This document shows positions 45,197 to 55,240 of a DNA stretch of 64,000 nucleotides, in pieces. The position numbers and the translations under genes are program-made. The first letter of the stretch is position 1. Every line of letters begins with the position of its first letter. Below the pieces are notes generated by a model that worked only from the letters and a program-made list of their open reading frames with translations, made no database searches and was not told the DNA's origin. Origin of the DNA: Agrypnia vestita (taxonomy: Eukaryota; Arthropoda; Insecta; Trichoptera; Phryganeidae); NCBI GenBank assembly GCA_016648135.1, contig JADDOH010000149.1, forward strand, positions 1-64,000. Reading direction: 5' to 3'.

Positions 45197-46067
45197 CTGA
45201 AACAAGATAAATATTAAATAACTAGCTGTATTTCTTCGAAAATGACGTACTTTTTTATAGGGGTAATCTATTTCAAGTGGTCAAGCACTGGTTTTTTTTA
45301 CTATCTCAGAAAAAAATCGTATTATGTACGCGCATTTTCTTTTAAATTTTTACTGTATCTGCTTCAAAAATTTTGTGTTTTTGTTTTGTTTCATTTTTGT
45401 TTCAGGCCTCACAACGGTCTTTACGTTCGCAGAAATCAACAATTTTCTAAATTATTCAGTTGTCCAAAGAATTGTTTTTATTTTATCTGATTATCCTGGA
45501 TGTGGAAATCGAGCATTTTTTGTCCGAATTTACATATCGGATACTATAGAGAACTTTTATTTGTGAAATTTTCAGATTTTTATCTGGCTAGTGAGAGAAA
45601 TTGAACTGTAAAATTGAAAAAAAAATGAAAATTCAGTTTTTAAGAGACAGTGTTTTTAAAGGGTAAAATACTCACCGTTGGCGTTGGTATTTTACATAAT
45701 GGAACAATTCTCTTTTATATAAAAGTAAATAAAAAATTGATGCAGAGAAAATATTCCTTCTTTGAGAAATTACCCTGCGAAAATTGAATTTAGTTCTAAC
45801 AACATTCTTATATGTATGTTCTGGGAACACAATTATGTACCAGATTTGTCCAGCGCTGGATTATAATTTTTTAATTAAGATAAATTATAGAAGTCTCACA
45901 GAAGGGATGTTCTTACGGTGGAATTGTTGAACGTTGCATTGTGGAAAGTGATCCATAGGGCAGTTCATACAGGTCATAAGCCCTGGGCCATCCTATAAAG
46001 ACTTCCATACACGTTTCCCATATAAAAAGCTTCGTCTTTGTGGGTCTATTATTTATCTTAATTGAGA
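45197..46067 (-). other. SLC6 intron, no gene
   Basis: AT-rich, non-coding. It is the start of the 8.4-kb intron that also holds the features up to 53592. Confidence 0.5.
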
Positions 46068-46465
46068 CAGAATGTTAGTAAACTTATTAAAAACCACTAC
46101 CAGATTTACGGTCTACCGGTTTCGAGACGTACCCGTCTCTTCGTCAGGACCAACACTACACTACTACATTCACTATACACCCCAACCATAGTATAGTAAA
46201 ACTATCATCACTATTGTTCACATGCGTGTTAATCTTGTCAGAGAAATTGAACTGCTGAACAATTCAGGGATCTAACGAGAGAGAGTTAGAGGGGGCGGGG
46301 TCTAAAGTGGGTGTTACCACATCTCTTGTGAACGCTACCTTTGTTCAATGTAGCGTTCACAAGAGATGTGTAGTGTTGGTCCTGACGAAGAGACGGGTAC
46401 GTCTGGAAACCGGTAGACCGTAAATCTGGTAGTGGTTTTTACTAAGTTTACTAACATTCTGTTAT
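46068..46465. repeat. ~100-bp inverted repeat with Penelope-like 3' motif
   Basis: Arms 46068-46170 and 46360-46465 are near-perfect complements: acagaatgttagtaaactta at the outside, and the inside reads tagtgttggtcctgacgaag. The right arm has gacgaagagacgggtacgtc and gaaaccggtag, resembling a Penelope-like 3' end, so this may be a paired-terminus insertion. No coding remains. Confidence 0.65.
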
Positions 46466-47569
46466 TATGTCTAACCACAAAGTTAATGCTTTAAAAATTA
46501 ATAATATCTTAATTGAATTTTGTTCATTCGCGTTCAATAACTTTGGCTATACCTAAATAGTATATAATGAACAAAAAAATAATGAAGTAATACTTATTAA
46601 ATAATTTTTAAAAAAAAGATTTTTGGGGTGTTAATTGCATTGACTATTTTTTATTGTTGTCTTGTTTCCAATGTTCATTTTTTTGTTGTTATTTAATTTA
46701 AATTTATTTATTTTAGAATATTTTGAGTTTGTTCAAAATTTTCAGAATACAGTACTGGATTTTGTCCCAGGGACATCATTAATCGATATATATTATAGAT
46801 GTCTCAAAGAGACGAAATTATATTTTTTATGGGAAAGTAGGTAGGTATAGAAGTACCTACTTTCCCAAAAAAAAAGAATGTACGGCTGGCTTATGTGATC
46901 ACTTTACACAATGTAACGTTCACCATTTCCACCCATGATAGAATACCACATCTATAAAATTTTTGGAAGTTATATACATATTTAAGATTTTTTACAACCC
47001 ATTTCACATGTATGTTGTAATTATCATTAGCGCGACCGGCATCCAAACTTTTTCATTCCGCATAATTTAACACAGATGTCACTAATGAGATATTATATAT
47101 AAGCATTATCCTTCATATGTGTAATGAGATTCTTCCGAATTATTAGCATTACACATGAAATATCATTTCAATTTTCTGATATAATTTCGTCTATATGAGA
47201 CATCTATGGTATATGTTTATTTATTTTAAGCCATATTGATATTTGATTAAAATCATAGTTCAGTTTTTTGTTGTTTCAAGGTCTCGGCATGTTGAGAAAT
47301 TGGAATAAAGTAACACTATGTTGATTTCCTTGAGCACATCATTGTCAAATGTAATTTTGGTTGACAGCACAAGCCTAACCATCTCTAGAAGTGATGGACG
47401 ATACATTTCCCGTTTGGCAGTGTATCAATTATTTTGTCTAAACATCTCTTTTGACAGTTTAACATTTCGACAGTCGTTCTGCCATTTACTAAAATTATTA
47501 AATGGTTCAATTTATTATCTGTTTCTTAGTTCTTTTGCTAGAACCATCCAGAGAATAATTAAGCGAAAA
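46466..47569 (-). other. SLC6 intron, AT-rich
   Basis: No gene is seen. A 14-bp perfect hairpin (tgggaaagtaggta, 46830-46843, with 46854-46867) is the only notable structure. Confidence 0.5.
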
Positions 47570-48310
47570 ACAAACGTTAAGTGTTTCGCAAATTGTGAAT
47601 AACTTAACGTTTGTTTACGTTTTAGAGCTTTATGATTGATTGAATTCATTAATTTCAAACCTGTCAAACTTAAAACGTCAACATTGACGCCATCACAGTG
47701 TTACATAATAAATGGCAAGCACCGAAATAGACCAATAAGAATGTATCAAAAGAAGCAAGACTAGCGGTACATAATGGCGTTCTACTGCCAACCCTGACGT
47801 ATGAAAGTGAAGCCTGGAATTGGCAAAGAAAGAATGAAAGTAGACTGAATGCGGTGAAAATTCGGTAGTGTAGAAAATATTTGGTCGATAGATTGAGGAA
47901 TGAACAAATTAGAAGTGAATGTAATGCTGGCTGTAGTGTGGTAGATAGAATAAAGGATGGAGTGCTGAGATGGTTTGGTCATACAGAACTATGAAGAAGA
48001 AAGGATGGTTAAGAAAATATATGAGGCGAGTGTTGAAGGCAACAGGAATAGAAGGCGTCCGCGAAAGACCTGGCATGATCAGTATCAGCATAGTATTTGA
48101 GGATGGCCCGGTTAAAAGTCTCAACAAACGTAGAACTTGTATGAGAAGGTGTATGAATGTGGCCGAAACAAAAATGGCGTGCCAGGATAGAAGATTGTGG
48201 CGTTCAATTCTCTCTGCCTATGCCTGCGGAGAAACGGCGTGATGGTTGGTTAGTTAGTACCGAAATAGAAATATTGCTATTTTCAAAATACGGCCGAGTA
48301 TGAGTTTTAA
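47570..48310. mobile_element. MITE copy related to 8408-8705, split by a retroposon
   Basis: The left part (47570-47730) and right part (48259-48310) match arms of the MITE at 8408-8705 (attgaattcattaatttcaa and agaaatattgctatttt). Between them lies 47731-48258, flanked by the 10-bp duplication accgaaatag. Confidence 0.6.
47731..48258 (+). mobile_element. 5'-truncated non-LTR retroposon with 10-bp target duplication
   Basis: accgaaatag occurs at 47721-47730 and 48259-48268, bordering the insert. The plus-strand frames near the end (48000-48240) carry the C-terminal features of an RTE/CR1-like ORF: Arg-Arg-Cys-Met-Asn-Val-Ala-Glu, Cys-Gln-Asp-Arg, Trp-Arg-Ser-Ile-Leu-Ser-Ala-Tyr. The 3' tail is gttggttagttagt. 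A recent-looking insertion in a MITE. Confidence 0.7.
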
Positions 48311-48601
48311 TTCATTTCACGAAACTAAATAATCAACAATGATTAGTGTAGATTTTTATCACAGACAATAGAAATACGATGAATACTGAACGTATGCACT
48401 TTTTGTATTTTGATACTAGGCTTAATTTTTGGTGGTTCCAATGCCTTTTATTAATTCTGCTGTAAGAATGTCAAAAACGTCAAAATGACGTACATGTCGG
48501 TTCTTAAAAAGTATGTATTTATTAATAAAAAACAAAATAAATAAGATGTTACGGACGTTACAGACAGTTATAGACAGACAGACAACGAAATTATTAGTGG
48601 C

Positions 48602-48666
48602 CATTTTTTATTTGGACCAAATGTGGATCTTCTGTCGTTGGACCAAATTTCAGTAGATCTTTTGTC
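48602..48666. repeat. Left remnant of the ~30-bp minisatellite
   Basis: Two to three units with ttggaccaaat and gtagatcttttgtc continue in phase with the array at 52899-53130 if the retrotransposon 48667-52898 is removed. This identifies the insertion site. Confidence 0.7.
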
Positions 48667-48675
48667 CGGAGGGAA

Positions 48676-48918
48676 TTGTTTTCCGAAGATTCAAAGAATC
48701 ACGCATACCCAACCTTAACCAAAATGCAAACTAAAAATCTAAAGATCATCTCAGTGAACTGTAGATCTGTCCGCAGTTCGGAAAAATTCATATATGACCT
48801 GTGTGACTCACATGACGTTGTCTTAATTCAGGAAACGTGGCTACTCCCTACGGACATAGAATTCCTATCTTATATACATCCCGATTTCAACAGCTTGGGT
48901 AAAGTCTCCGTCATATAG
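48676..48918 (+). pseudogene. Endonuclease N-terminus of the split retrotransposon
   Basis: The frame encodes Ile-Ile-Ser-Val-Asn-Cys-Arg-Ser-Val and Ile-Gln-Glu-Thr-Trp-Leu, the opening Asn and Glu motifs of APE-type endonucleases, then stops where the IS630-like element begins. The Met at residue 18 may be the real start. Confidence 0.75.
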
Positions 48919-50058
48919 AGATGCCAAAGCATATAGGGTGACCATGGTGTAAAAATGCAAAAATATTTTATTTTATTTTTAACATTACCACATATCTATA
49001 TAGGTATTTTAAAATCATGTTCATAAATTTAGATTCAGGGTAAAGGACCACTTAAACAAAATAATTCGATTTATGTATTTTATTAGAAAAATAATATAAA
49101 AATCAAAATACTCTATATGAAAAAATGTATTGAAAATTGAATATATTATCTAGGAAAAATGACAAAAAATAAAACAAATATTTAAGCGAATCTTAAAAAC
49201 TATAAGTATGCATCACAATCAGATATGTCATCATTTTCGTTATCAGACACATTAAAAATTAAATTATCATTATCGGTGAAATCGTCAAATGCAATATCCC
49301 GCTCCCAATATTGGCGTTCTATTTTGCATACATGACTGCAGATATTACCCCACTCAATGCTAGTGATTAACGACACCTTTTCTTTTACTTATTTTTTGAC
49401 GGAATTCAATGTCATGTCAACATTTCTAGACCCTACATGTCCCTTTACGATTGACCAAACGTTTTCTATCGCGTTAAGGTCTGGGTGATATGGCGGAAGC
49501 CGTAATACGGCATGACCACTATCGATGAACAGCTTGTCGACAGCGAATTCCTTGAAAATGTCTTTATTTAAACATATTAGCCGATATAATTCCGGTTTAA
49601 GCATATCATTTGTAAAACAAATATCCTTTTGAGTTAACCACTCTATCATATCGACCTTCTTAGAATTCGATGTCGGTGCTGGATTTACCAACTTGTGGTA
49701 TGATGCATTGTCAATAACCACCACAGACCTGGGTTCTAGATTGGGGATCAATTTTTCCGTCAACCATTTTTGATAATTAGTAAAGTTCATGTCATCGTGG
49801 TAATCACCAGTCGTTTGGTGGGATATATACATAAGTAAGGCTTCCTCTTCCTAATTTCGTAGCCTCAGACATGGTCACCCTATTTTTCTTCGAGCAAGCG
49901 CGCGTCGTTCCCCTTCGACAGTTGAAGACATACTAAAAGATTTATTGCGGGTTCTCACGACATGACATTAACCAATCACCGAAGGGATATCTACTAACAC
50001 ATTTACAGAACTGCATATTACACTTTTTTTTTGTTTATGTGTTAGTTTTGGCATTCTA
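48918..50058 (-). mobile_element. IS630/Tc1-like element inserted in the endonuclease ORF
   Basis: Outer ends tagagatgccaaa (48918) and ttttggcattcta (to 50058) are imperfect inverted repeats. A second pair, atagggtgaccatg (about 48937) and catggtcaccctat (about 49870), lies within. The exact ends and TA duplications are therefore ambiguous. It carries the minus-strand transposase remnant. Confidence 0.55.
49206..49832 (-). pseudogene. DDE transposase (IS630/Tc1-like), N-terminally truncated
   Basis: The frame has Val-Val-Val-Ile-Asp-Asn-Ala-Ser-Tyr-His (second catalytic Asp) and Pro-Pro-Tyr-His-Pro-Asp-Leu-Asn-Ala-Ile-Glu-Asn-Val-Trp with the catalytic Glu. A stop at 49389-49391 interrupts, and the same frame continues to 49206 with a Trp/acidic C-terminus. 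The DNA-binding domains and the first Asp are missing. A bystander relic, not active. Confidence 0.75.
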
Positions 50059-50095
50059 AAGTGGCGGGGTCTATACCTCTGCCGTCAATACATCC

Positions 50096-52669
50096 ATGGG
50101 TCCGATGCTCGGCAGGCCGCACGGAGGAGTGGGGGTGCTGTATAGACAAAGTCTCAGGGCTGCCACTATCCCATTGAATAGCTGTCGAATGGCGGGTATT
50201 GAAGTGAAACTAACTTCAGAAACATTGTGCATCTTCACCTTGTACATGCCAACTTGCACTGCAGATCATTTCGAGGAATATGCCAACTGTCTCGCCACCT
50301 TGCAAGCAATTATCGACGAAAAGGATTACACCAACTCCATCATTATCGGAGATTTCAACGCAAATCCCGACTCTCTCTTCGGAACAGAACTGAAATCTTT
50401 TTGTCAAGAGTACGAGTATATATGTGCCGATACCGAAATATTACCAGAAGACTCTTATACGTATATCAGCGACGCGCATCATACAACCAGATGGTTAGAC
50501 CATTGTCTAGTGACAAAAAATTTATTCAAGCAGATATTAGATATGAAAATACACTACGACGTAGACTGGACAGATCATCGGCCTCTCGAGTTGATCCTAC
50601 AGACGGACGGAATACCAACAACCGAAGTACTTACAAGCAAGAAAACTGACCGAGCAATATGGAAACCAAAAGGTGCATGCGATATCAAAAGGTATAACAC
50701 TGCTTCACAAGTATTACTACAAATGATTCAAGAAGAGGCTATATGGAATGAGAGAAGCGACAACCCTGCAAGTGCGAATACTGACGCGCTCTACACACGA
50801 ATAGTAGACGCACTTCGAAATGCCGCGATCTCAACATTTGACAATCGTAAACATAGCTCGAAACGATATAAACAAATATGCGGATGGAATGATTTTGTTG
50901 CACAAAAATATGCGGAATCCAGATACGCGATGTTGATTTGGATCGAAAATGGCAGACCACTCGTAGGCCCCATCGCAGAGGAAAGAAAATTAAAGCGTGC
51001 AGCGTTTAAACTGGCCCTGAAAAAATGTCAGAAGGAAGCAGAGCAAATACAGATGGATAAAATAGCTAGGGACCTAGATAATCGTGACTTCAGACAGTTT
51101 TGGAATAAATCGAATAAAAATTGCAATATGCGGTGTAAAATTCCAAGTAACATAAATGGAGAAACGAATCCCAAAGCAATCGCAAACATTTTCGCAGACC
51201 ATTTTACCACCCTAACTCCGACCTCTCTGATCTCCTCGAGTGGACCGCCAATTAATCCAACAACAACTGAAGGTAATGGACTTTCGATTACTGTGAACAT
51301 GGTCAATACCGCCCTGAAACATATGAAAGCTGGTAAATCGGCAGGCCACGACGGACTAAGCATTGAACATGTCAAACACGCGGGAGGACCAATTTTACAG
51401 CTCCTGGCGAGGTTGTTTACTGGCATTATAAAGAATGGGCAATTACCGAGTAATATGACGAGGACCATAATTACACCCATTCTTAAATCCAAATTATCGG
51501 ACTCAACCTCCCACGAGAGCTACAGACCAATCTCGATTGCCACAACCATCGCGAGATTATTCGAACGCGTGCTGCTAGATCAGGTCGAATCCAGCATGGA
51601 AACTAACGACAACCAGATGGGTTTCAAAAAACAGACCTCTACCGACGCTGCAATATTTACTGTAAAACGGACACTGGAGTACTACAGAAACAAAAAGACT
51701 ACTTCATACGCATGTTTCCTAGACTTGAGCAAGGCTTTCGACAGAGTTTCTCACCCTTTACTTTGGGCAAAACTCAGGGAAAGAGGCATACCATCGGAGG
51801 TAATACGTATCCTTGACTCGTGGCACAGACAACAGGAAAACCAAGTAAGGTGGAGAGACAGTCTTTCCGAACCTGTTCACATGACGAGCGGCGTCAGACA
51901 GGGAGGGTGCATGTCCCCAATACTGTTCAACTTTTATATGGAAGAACTCACTCAAAGGCTAAACAACGCGGGGGTAGGCTGTCACATCGGAGGACAGTGT
52001 CTTAACAACATCAGTTATGCTGACGATATGGTACTGATGGCACCGTCTATAAGAGGACTACGCATTCTTCTAAAGATCTGTGAAGTGTTTGCTGAAGAAA
52101 CAAACATGCTCTATAACCCTAATAAAACAGCACTGTTGGTTATAAAGTATGGTCAGGGCCCAACAAGTATTCCTCCAGTTACTCTGAACGGTGTGGTCCT
52201 GAAGGTGACCGAAAGAACGAAATATCTAGGACACATAATTACAAATAATCTAATGGACGACGACGATATTGACAGGCAAAGACGAGCTCTCAGTGTGAAA
52301 GCGAATATGCTGTGTAGAAGGTTTCGTCTTTGTAGCACCGCTGTAAAAAGAACGCTCTTCCTTGCCTTCTGTGCAACATTATATACATGTGAACTCTGGA
52401 CAAATTATAAAAAGAGCAGCATAGAAAGACTTCGCATACAATATAACAACGCCTTTCGTATGATGTTTGGCCTTCCCAGATATTGCAGCGCTTCCGGTAT
52501 GTTCACTGAGGGGCGTGTTCCCAACTTTGCAGCCCTCTTAAGATCCAGGGTGGCAGGGATGAGGGAAAGGATATACAGCTCCGGAAATATCCTTATCCTG
52601 GAAGCCCGTCTTACTCCAGAATCCAGCATCGATGCACACTGGAGAAAGATACTGGCCCCGCATAATTGA
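50096..52669 (+). CDS. Retrotransposon endonuclease-RT ORF, uninterrupted 3' part
   Basis: 857 open codons with no stop. The true frame enters from upstream (open from about 50060), so the Met at 50096 is internal. Residues 1-170 complete the APE endonuclease (Ile-Gly-Asp-Phe-Asn-Ala near residue 85, Thr-Asp-His-Arg-Pro near 162). RT follows at about 400-670: Gly-His-Asp-Gly-Leu, Leu-Asp-Leu-Ser-Lys-Ala-Phe-Asp (motif A), Gly-Val-Arg-Gln-Gly-Gly-Cys and Ser-Tyr-Ala-Asp-Asp (catalytic). All catalytic residues that can be checked are intact. The protein nevertheless lacks the first 80 residues because of the inserted transposon. Confidence 0.85.
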   Translation: MGPMLGRPHGGVGVLYRQSLRAATIPLNSCRMAGIEVKLTSETLCIFTLYMPTCTADHFEEYANCLATLQAIIDEKDYTNSIIIGDFNANPDSLFGTELKSFCQEYEYICADTEILPEDSYTYISDAHHTTRWLDHCLVTKNLFKQILDMKIHYDVDWTDHRPLELILQTDGIPTTEVLTSKKTDRAIWKPKGACDIKRYNTASQVLLQMIQEEAIWNERSDNPASANTDALYTRIVDALRNAAISTFDNRKHSSKRYKQICGWNDFVAQKYAESRYAMLIWIENGRPLVGPIAEERKLKRAAFKLALKKCQKEAEQIQMDKIARDLDNRDFRQFWNKSNKNCNMRCKIPSNINGETNPKAIANIFADHFTTLTPTSLISSSGPPINPTTTEGNGLSITVNMVNTALKHMKAGKSAGHDGLSIEHVKHAGGPILQLLARLFTGIIKNGQLPSNMTRTIITPILKSKLSDSTSHESYRPISIATTIARLFERVLLDQVESSMETNDNQMGFKKQTSTDAAIFTVKRTLEYYRNKKTTSYACFLDLSKAFDRVSHPLLWAKLRERGIPSEVIRILDSWHRQQENQVRWRDSLSEPVHMTSGVRQGGCMSPILFNFYMEELTQRLNNAGVGCHIGGQCLNNISYADDMVLMAPSIRGLRILLKICEVFAEETNMLYNPNKTALLVIKYGQGPTSIPPVTLNGVVLKVTERTKYLGHIITNNLMDDDDIDRQRRALSVKANMLCRRFRLCSTAVKRTLFLAFCATLYTCELWTNYKKSSIERLRIQYNNAFRMMFGLPRYCSASGMFTEGRVPNFAALLRSRVAGMRERIYSSGNILILEARLTPESSIDAHWRKILAPHN

Positions 52670-52898
52670 CTTGCCATCGCTCGCTAAAGCCGATATTTTA
52701 CCGTATATTTCTTTTGATTACTTTTTTTAATACTTCTCTTCTATTTTATATGTTCTTCTTCTATTTTACTATTTCTCTTTTGTTTTATATAATATTTTTA
52801 ATGTGTGTATTTTCTTTTATATGGAATGTGTGGGATTGCACGAACCTCCCCACATTCTGGAATAAAGCTATATTTATTTATTTATTTATATTTATTTA

Positions 52899-53130
52899 TT
52901 TTGTCGTTGAACGAAAAGTTCGTGCAACTTTTGTCGTTCCAACTTATCTCCGTGGACATTTTGTCGTTGGACAAAATATCCGTGATCGTTTTATCATTGG
53001 ACCAAATGTCCGTGGATCTTTTGTCATTGGACCAGATGTCCGTGGACATTTTATCGTTGGAGTATATGTCCGTAGACCTCTTGTCGTTGGACCAAATGTT
53101 AGTGGACCTTTTGTCGTTCTCAAAAATAAA
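52899..53130. repeat. ~30-bp minisatellite, about seven units
   Basis: Units of the type ttttgtcgttggaccaaatg tccgtggacc (30 bp) repeat with substitutions. Flanking gttacagacggacagacag sequences occur here (53140) and, in related form, at about 48550-48590 on the left. Confidence 0.85.
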
Positions 53131-53592
53131 ACCAGGAAGCGTTACAGGATGTTACAGACGGACAGACAGACAGATTGATAGAAAAAATATTCTTATTGGG
53201 ATAACTGTAATAATTTTTGTTATCTACGGTTTGCATGAATGTTTGGTGTTACCATAAAACTAAATTATTATTGTACAATATATTTTTCTCGTTTATGGTT
53301 TGCGCTCCGTCCTCAGATAAAATGACTCATATGTCTAAATATATGGTGAAATTTTCGAAACTTCTATGTGTAATATCATAATAATATTTAATTTTGAAAT
53401 GGGAAGATGTACTCAACTAAATCGAGAGTATTTACTCTCTAAAAGATTGGCTATAATGACCGCATTCTTGGGATCCCAATATAATGGGCCGATTTCAGAA
53501 CCTTGCGCTACAGCGGCCCGGTCTTGAAATAACAAAGGATAAGGAATAACAAAGGAAATAACAAGATCTTGAAATAACAAAGGATAACAAAC
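53131..53592 (-). other. SLC6 intron remainder
   Basis: Non-coding. Short repeats of ccttgtta/aataacaaagga type at 53520-53590 lie next to the exon. Confidence 0.5.
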
Positions 53593-53814
53593 CTTCCCGC
53601 TGCTCTGGATGCCCTTCATCACGATGAAGAAGACGACGGTCCAGCTGAGCAGCAGGCAGAGGACGATCCACCACTTGAGGCCGCCGGGCTCGTCCATGGA
53701 GGGGGCGGCGTCCAGCGTGGTGCGGTACCAGAAGTAAGCCGTCTCCGATGACTTCTCGCACTCGGCCACGGGAGTGCCATTCAGCATGGGGCACGAAGAC
53801 CACGGCAATGGAGA
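53593..53814 (-). CDS. Orphan SLC6 transporter exon: extracellular loop 2 and TM4
   Basis: 74 codons in phase 0. The acceptor is tttcttgcag|TCTCC and the donor GGGAAG|gtttgt. It starts Ser-Pro-Leu-Pro-Trp-Ser-Ser-Cys-Pro and has a second Cys (Glu-Cys-Glu), the conserved disulfide pair of loop 2, one Asn-Gly-Thr site, Tyr-Phe-Trp-Tyr-Arg and a TM4 ending Lys-Gly-Ile-Gln-Ser-Ser-Gly-Lys. These phrases are close to those of the SLC6A15/A17 group. Confidence 0.92.
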
Positions 53815-54535
53815 CTGCAAGAAAAAATTTCATTTTATCTATCTCTCTAGAGAATTCTACGACATTCCATCGCTTTCGTAAAAGACAACGTAGAATAATC
53901 TAGAACGTTCCACATGTTTCTCGTTATCTCTAGAATAAACCTTTGGAATATTTTTTTTCTGTATAAGGAGTCAGGCGACGCGGGATCAGGCAATTCAGTT
54001 TGTGACGTTAACAAGGCGACATCTCCGTGATACTGCCGAGCGAATCAGTGTGATCAGTAATTCGCGATATTACAACACGCGATATTAGTAAGTCACCAGC
54101 GCAAGTGAATAAAGGATACCGGGGCGAATAGTTTCTATGAGCGAACATTGGACGGAGTATCAGAGGTGATCTAAGCAATAGAAACAGCAACAATTCAATA
54201 ATAAGTGTGGAATATTCGGAAGACATTTAGCGACTATAAAATGAAGAACGCACAACAGTATAAGTAACATTAGATTTATACGACTCATATTAAATACTTC
54301 TACAGTACAGTACTGTATATATTACCAAGTCTTTGAATTCTGTAGAGCGGCAAGTTATATTTCGAGTTACTACAAAAAAATATTGTAGGTATCTACTACC
54401 TACTCTTGTGTATGTATTAGGTTGCTGTATATTATTAATGTTCAAAAGTGTAGGGCTGCTAGTCATTTTATTTAGCAGTTTGAAGAGAAAATGTGCGTCA
54501 AGTACGCTTTTGGTGTTAAGGCGATCGTCTGGCAA
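53815..54535 (-). other. SLC6 intron, no gene
   Basis: No recognisable coding. An AT/GC-mixed patch at 54000-54180 is unassigned. Confidence 0.45.
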
Positions 54536-54740
54536 TGCGAGTAAATTATTATTATTATTATTATTATTATTGAAAATGGGCAGGCAGCTTAAGCTGATAG
54601 GCTCATATCACTGTCTCTCATTTGAATATCCAGCCTATTCTTAAATTGGTTGACACTGGCTGCAGACACAACATCCTCGGGCAAACTGTTCCACATATTG
54701 ACCACTCTATTGCTTAATGCATGCTTTCTTGGGTTACACG
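54536..54740 (-). mobile_element. CR1/L2-like retrotransposon 3' end with (aat)n tail
   Basis: On the minus strand the frame gives Trp-Asn-Ser-Leu-Pro-Glu-Asp-Val-Val and Phe-Lys-Asn-Arg-Leu-Asp, a common C-terminal signature of CR1-type RT ORFs, then a stop, a short 3' UTR and an (aat)n tail at 54541-54571. Confidence 0.7.
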
Positions 54741-54848
54741 AAATGTATCACTTTTTCACATAGCTTCTCTAAATTACATTTTTTATTATTATTAATTAGA
54801 AGGCTCTCTCGAAGTTTTGGCTACCAGCTACGAGACACCCTTTATAAT

Positions 54849-54922
54849 TAACCTTTAGCGTAATTGGATAACTCACCTGCCCCGGAAAGGATGAGATCCG
54901 TGGTTCGAATCCCGGTAGTAGC
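54849..54922 (+). ncRNA. tRNA-derived SINE head with Pol III boxes
   Basis: A-box TAGCGTAATTGG (54856-54867) and B-box GGTTCGAATCC (54902-54912) match the consensus at tRNA-like spacing, but the acceptor stem does not pair well and the anticodon arm is degraded. It is more likely a SINE or tRNA pseudogene than a working tRNA. A T-rich stretch follows at 54928. Confidence 0.5.
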
Positions 54923-55007
54923 CAAATATTTTTTCGTGGATTTGATTTTTCTGTATGTCTTTCTAATTGATTAATTATTTTAGTATTAAAAATGAGGGTC
55001 AAGTCAC

Positions 55008-55240
55008 CTGAAGACTGTTGAAGAGATAGAAGAAGACCCAGGTGATGATGACGTTGTAGTAGAGCGCCACGAAGAGCGTGACGACGCAGCTGCTGATCCC
55101 GATGCCGCCCAGCCAGGGGTGGATGGTGTTCCAGACGCCCAGCGCGCCCAGCCGCATCTTCTGCCCGATGGCCATCTCGATGAGGAACAGCGGCACGCCC
55201 TCCAGGATCAGCATGGCGGCGAAGGGGATCAGGAAGGCCC
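55008..55240 (-). CDS. Orphan SLC6 transporter exon: TM2-TM3
   Basis: Two bases plus 77 codons. The acceptor is cttccgcag|GGG and the donor CTTCAG|gtgact. It encodes Gly-Ala-Phe-Leu-Ile-Pro-Phe (TM2), Ile-Glu-Met-Ala-Ile-Gly-Gln and Tyr-Tyr-Asn-Val-Ile-Ile-Thr-Trp (TM3, substrate-site region of SLC6). It is the most 5' exon found; the TM1 exon ending in a Gly-Gly-Gly motif should lie upstream, beyond recognisable sequence. Phase 0 to the next exon. Confidence 0.92.

Larger units (their letters stand above)
48667..52898 (+). mobile_element. Single-ORF non-LTR retrotransposon in a minisatellite, split by IS630-like element
   Basis: It begins right after ttttgtc (48660-48666) and its tail ends right at another ttttgtc (52899-52905), both inside the same minisatellite. 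Without the insert at 48918-50058 it is about 3.1 kb: ORF (endonuclease plus RT), a short 3' UTR, AATAAA at about 52861 and a (ttta)n tail at 52870-52898. No ORF1 is seen. Clade not certain. Located in the large SLC6 intron, opposite in strand to the host gene. Confidence 0.75.
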
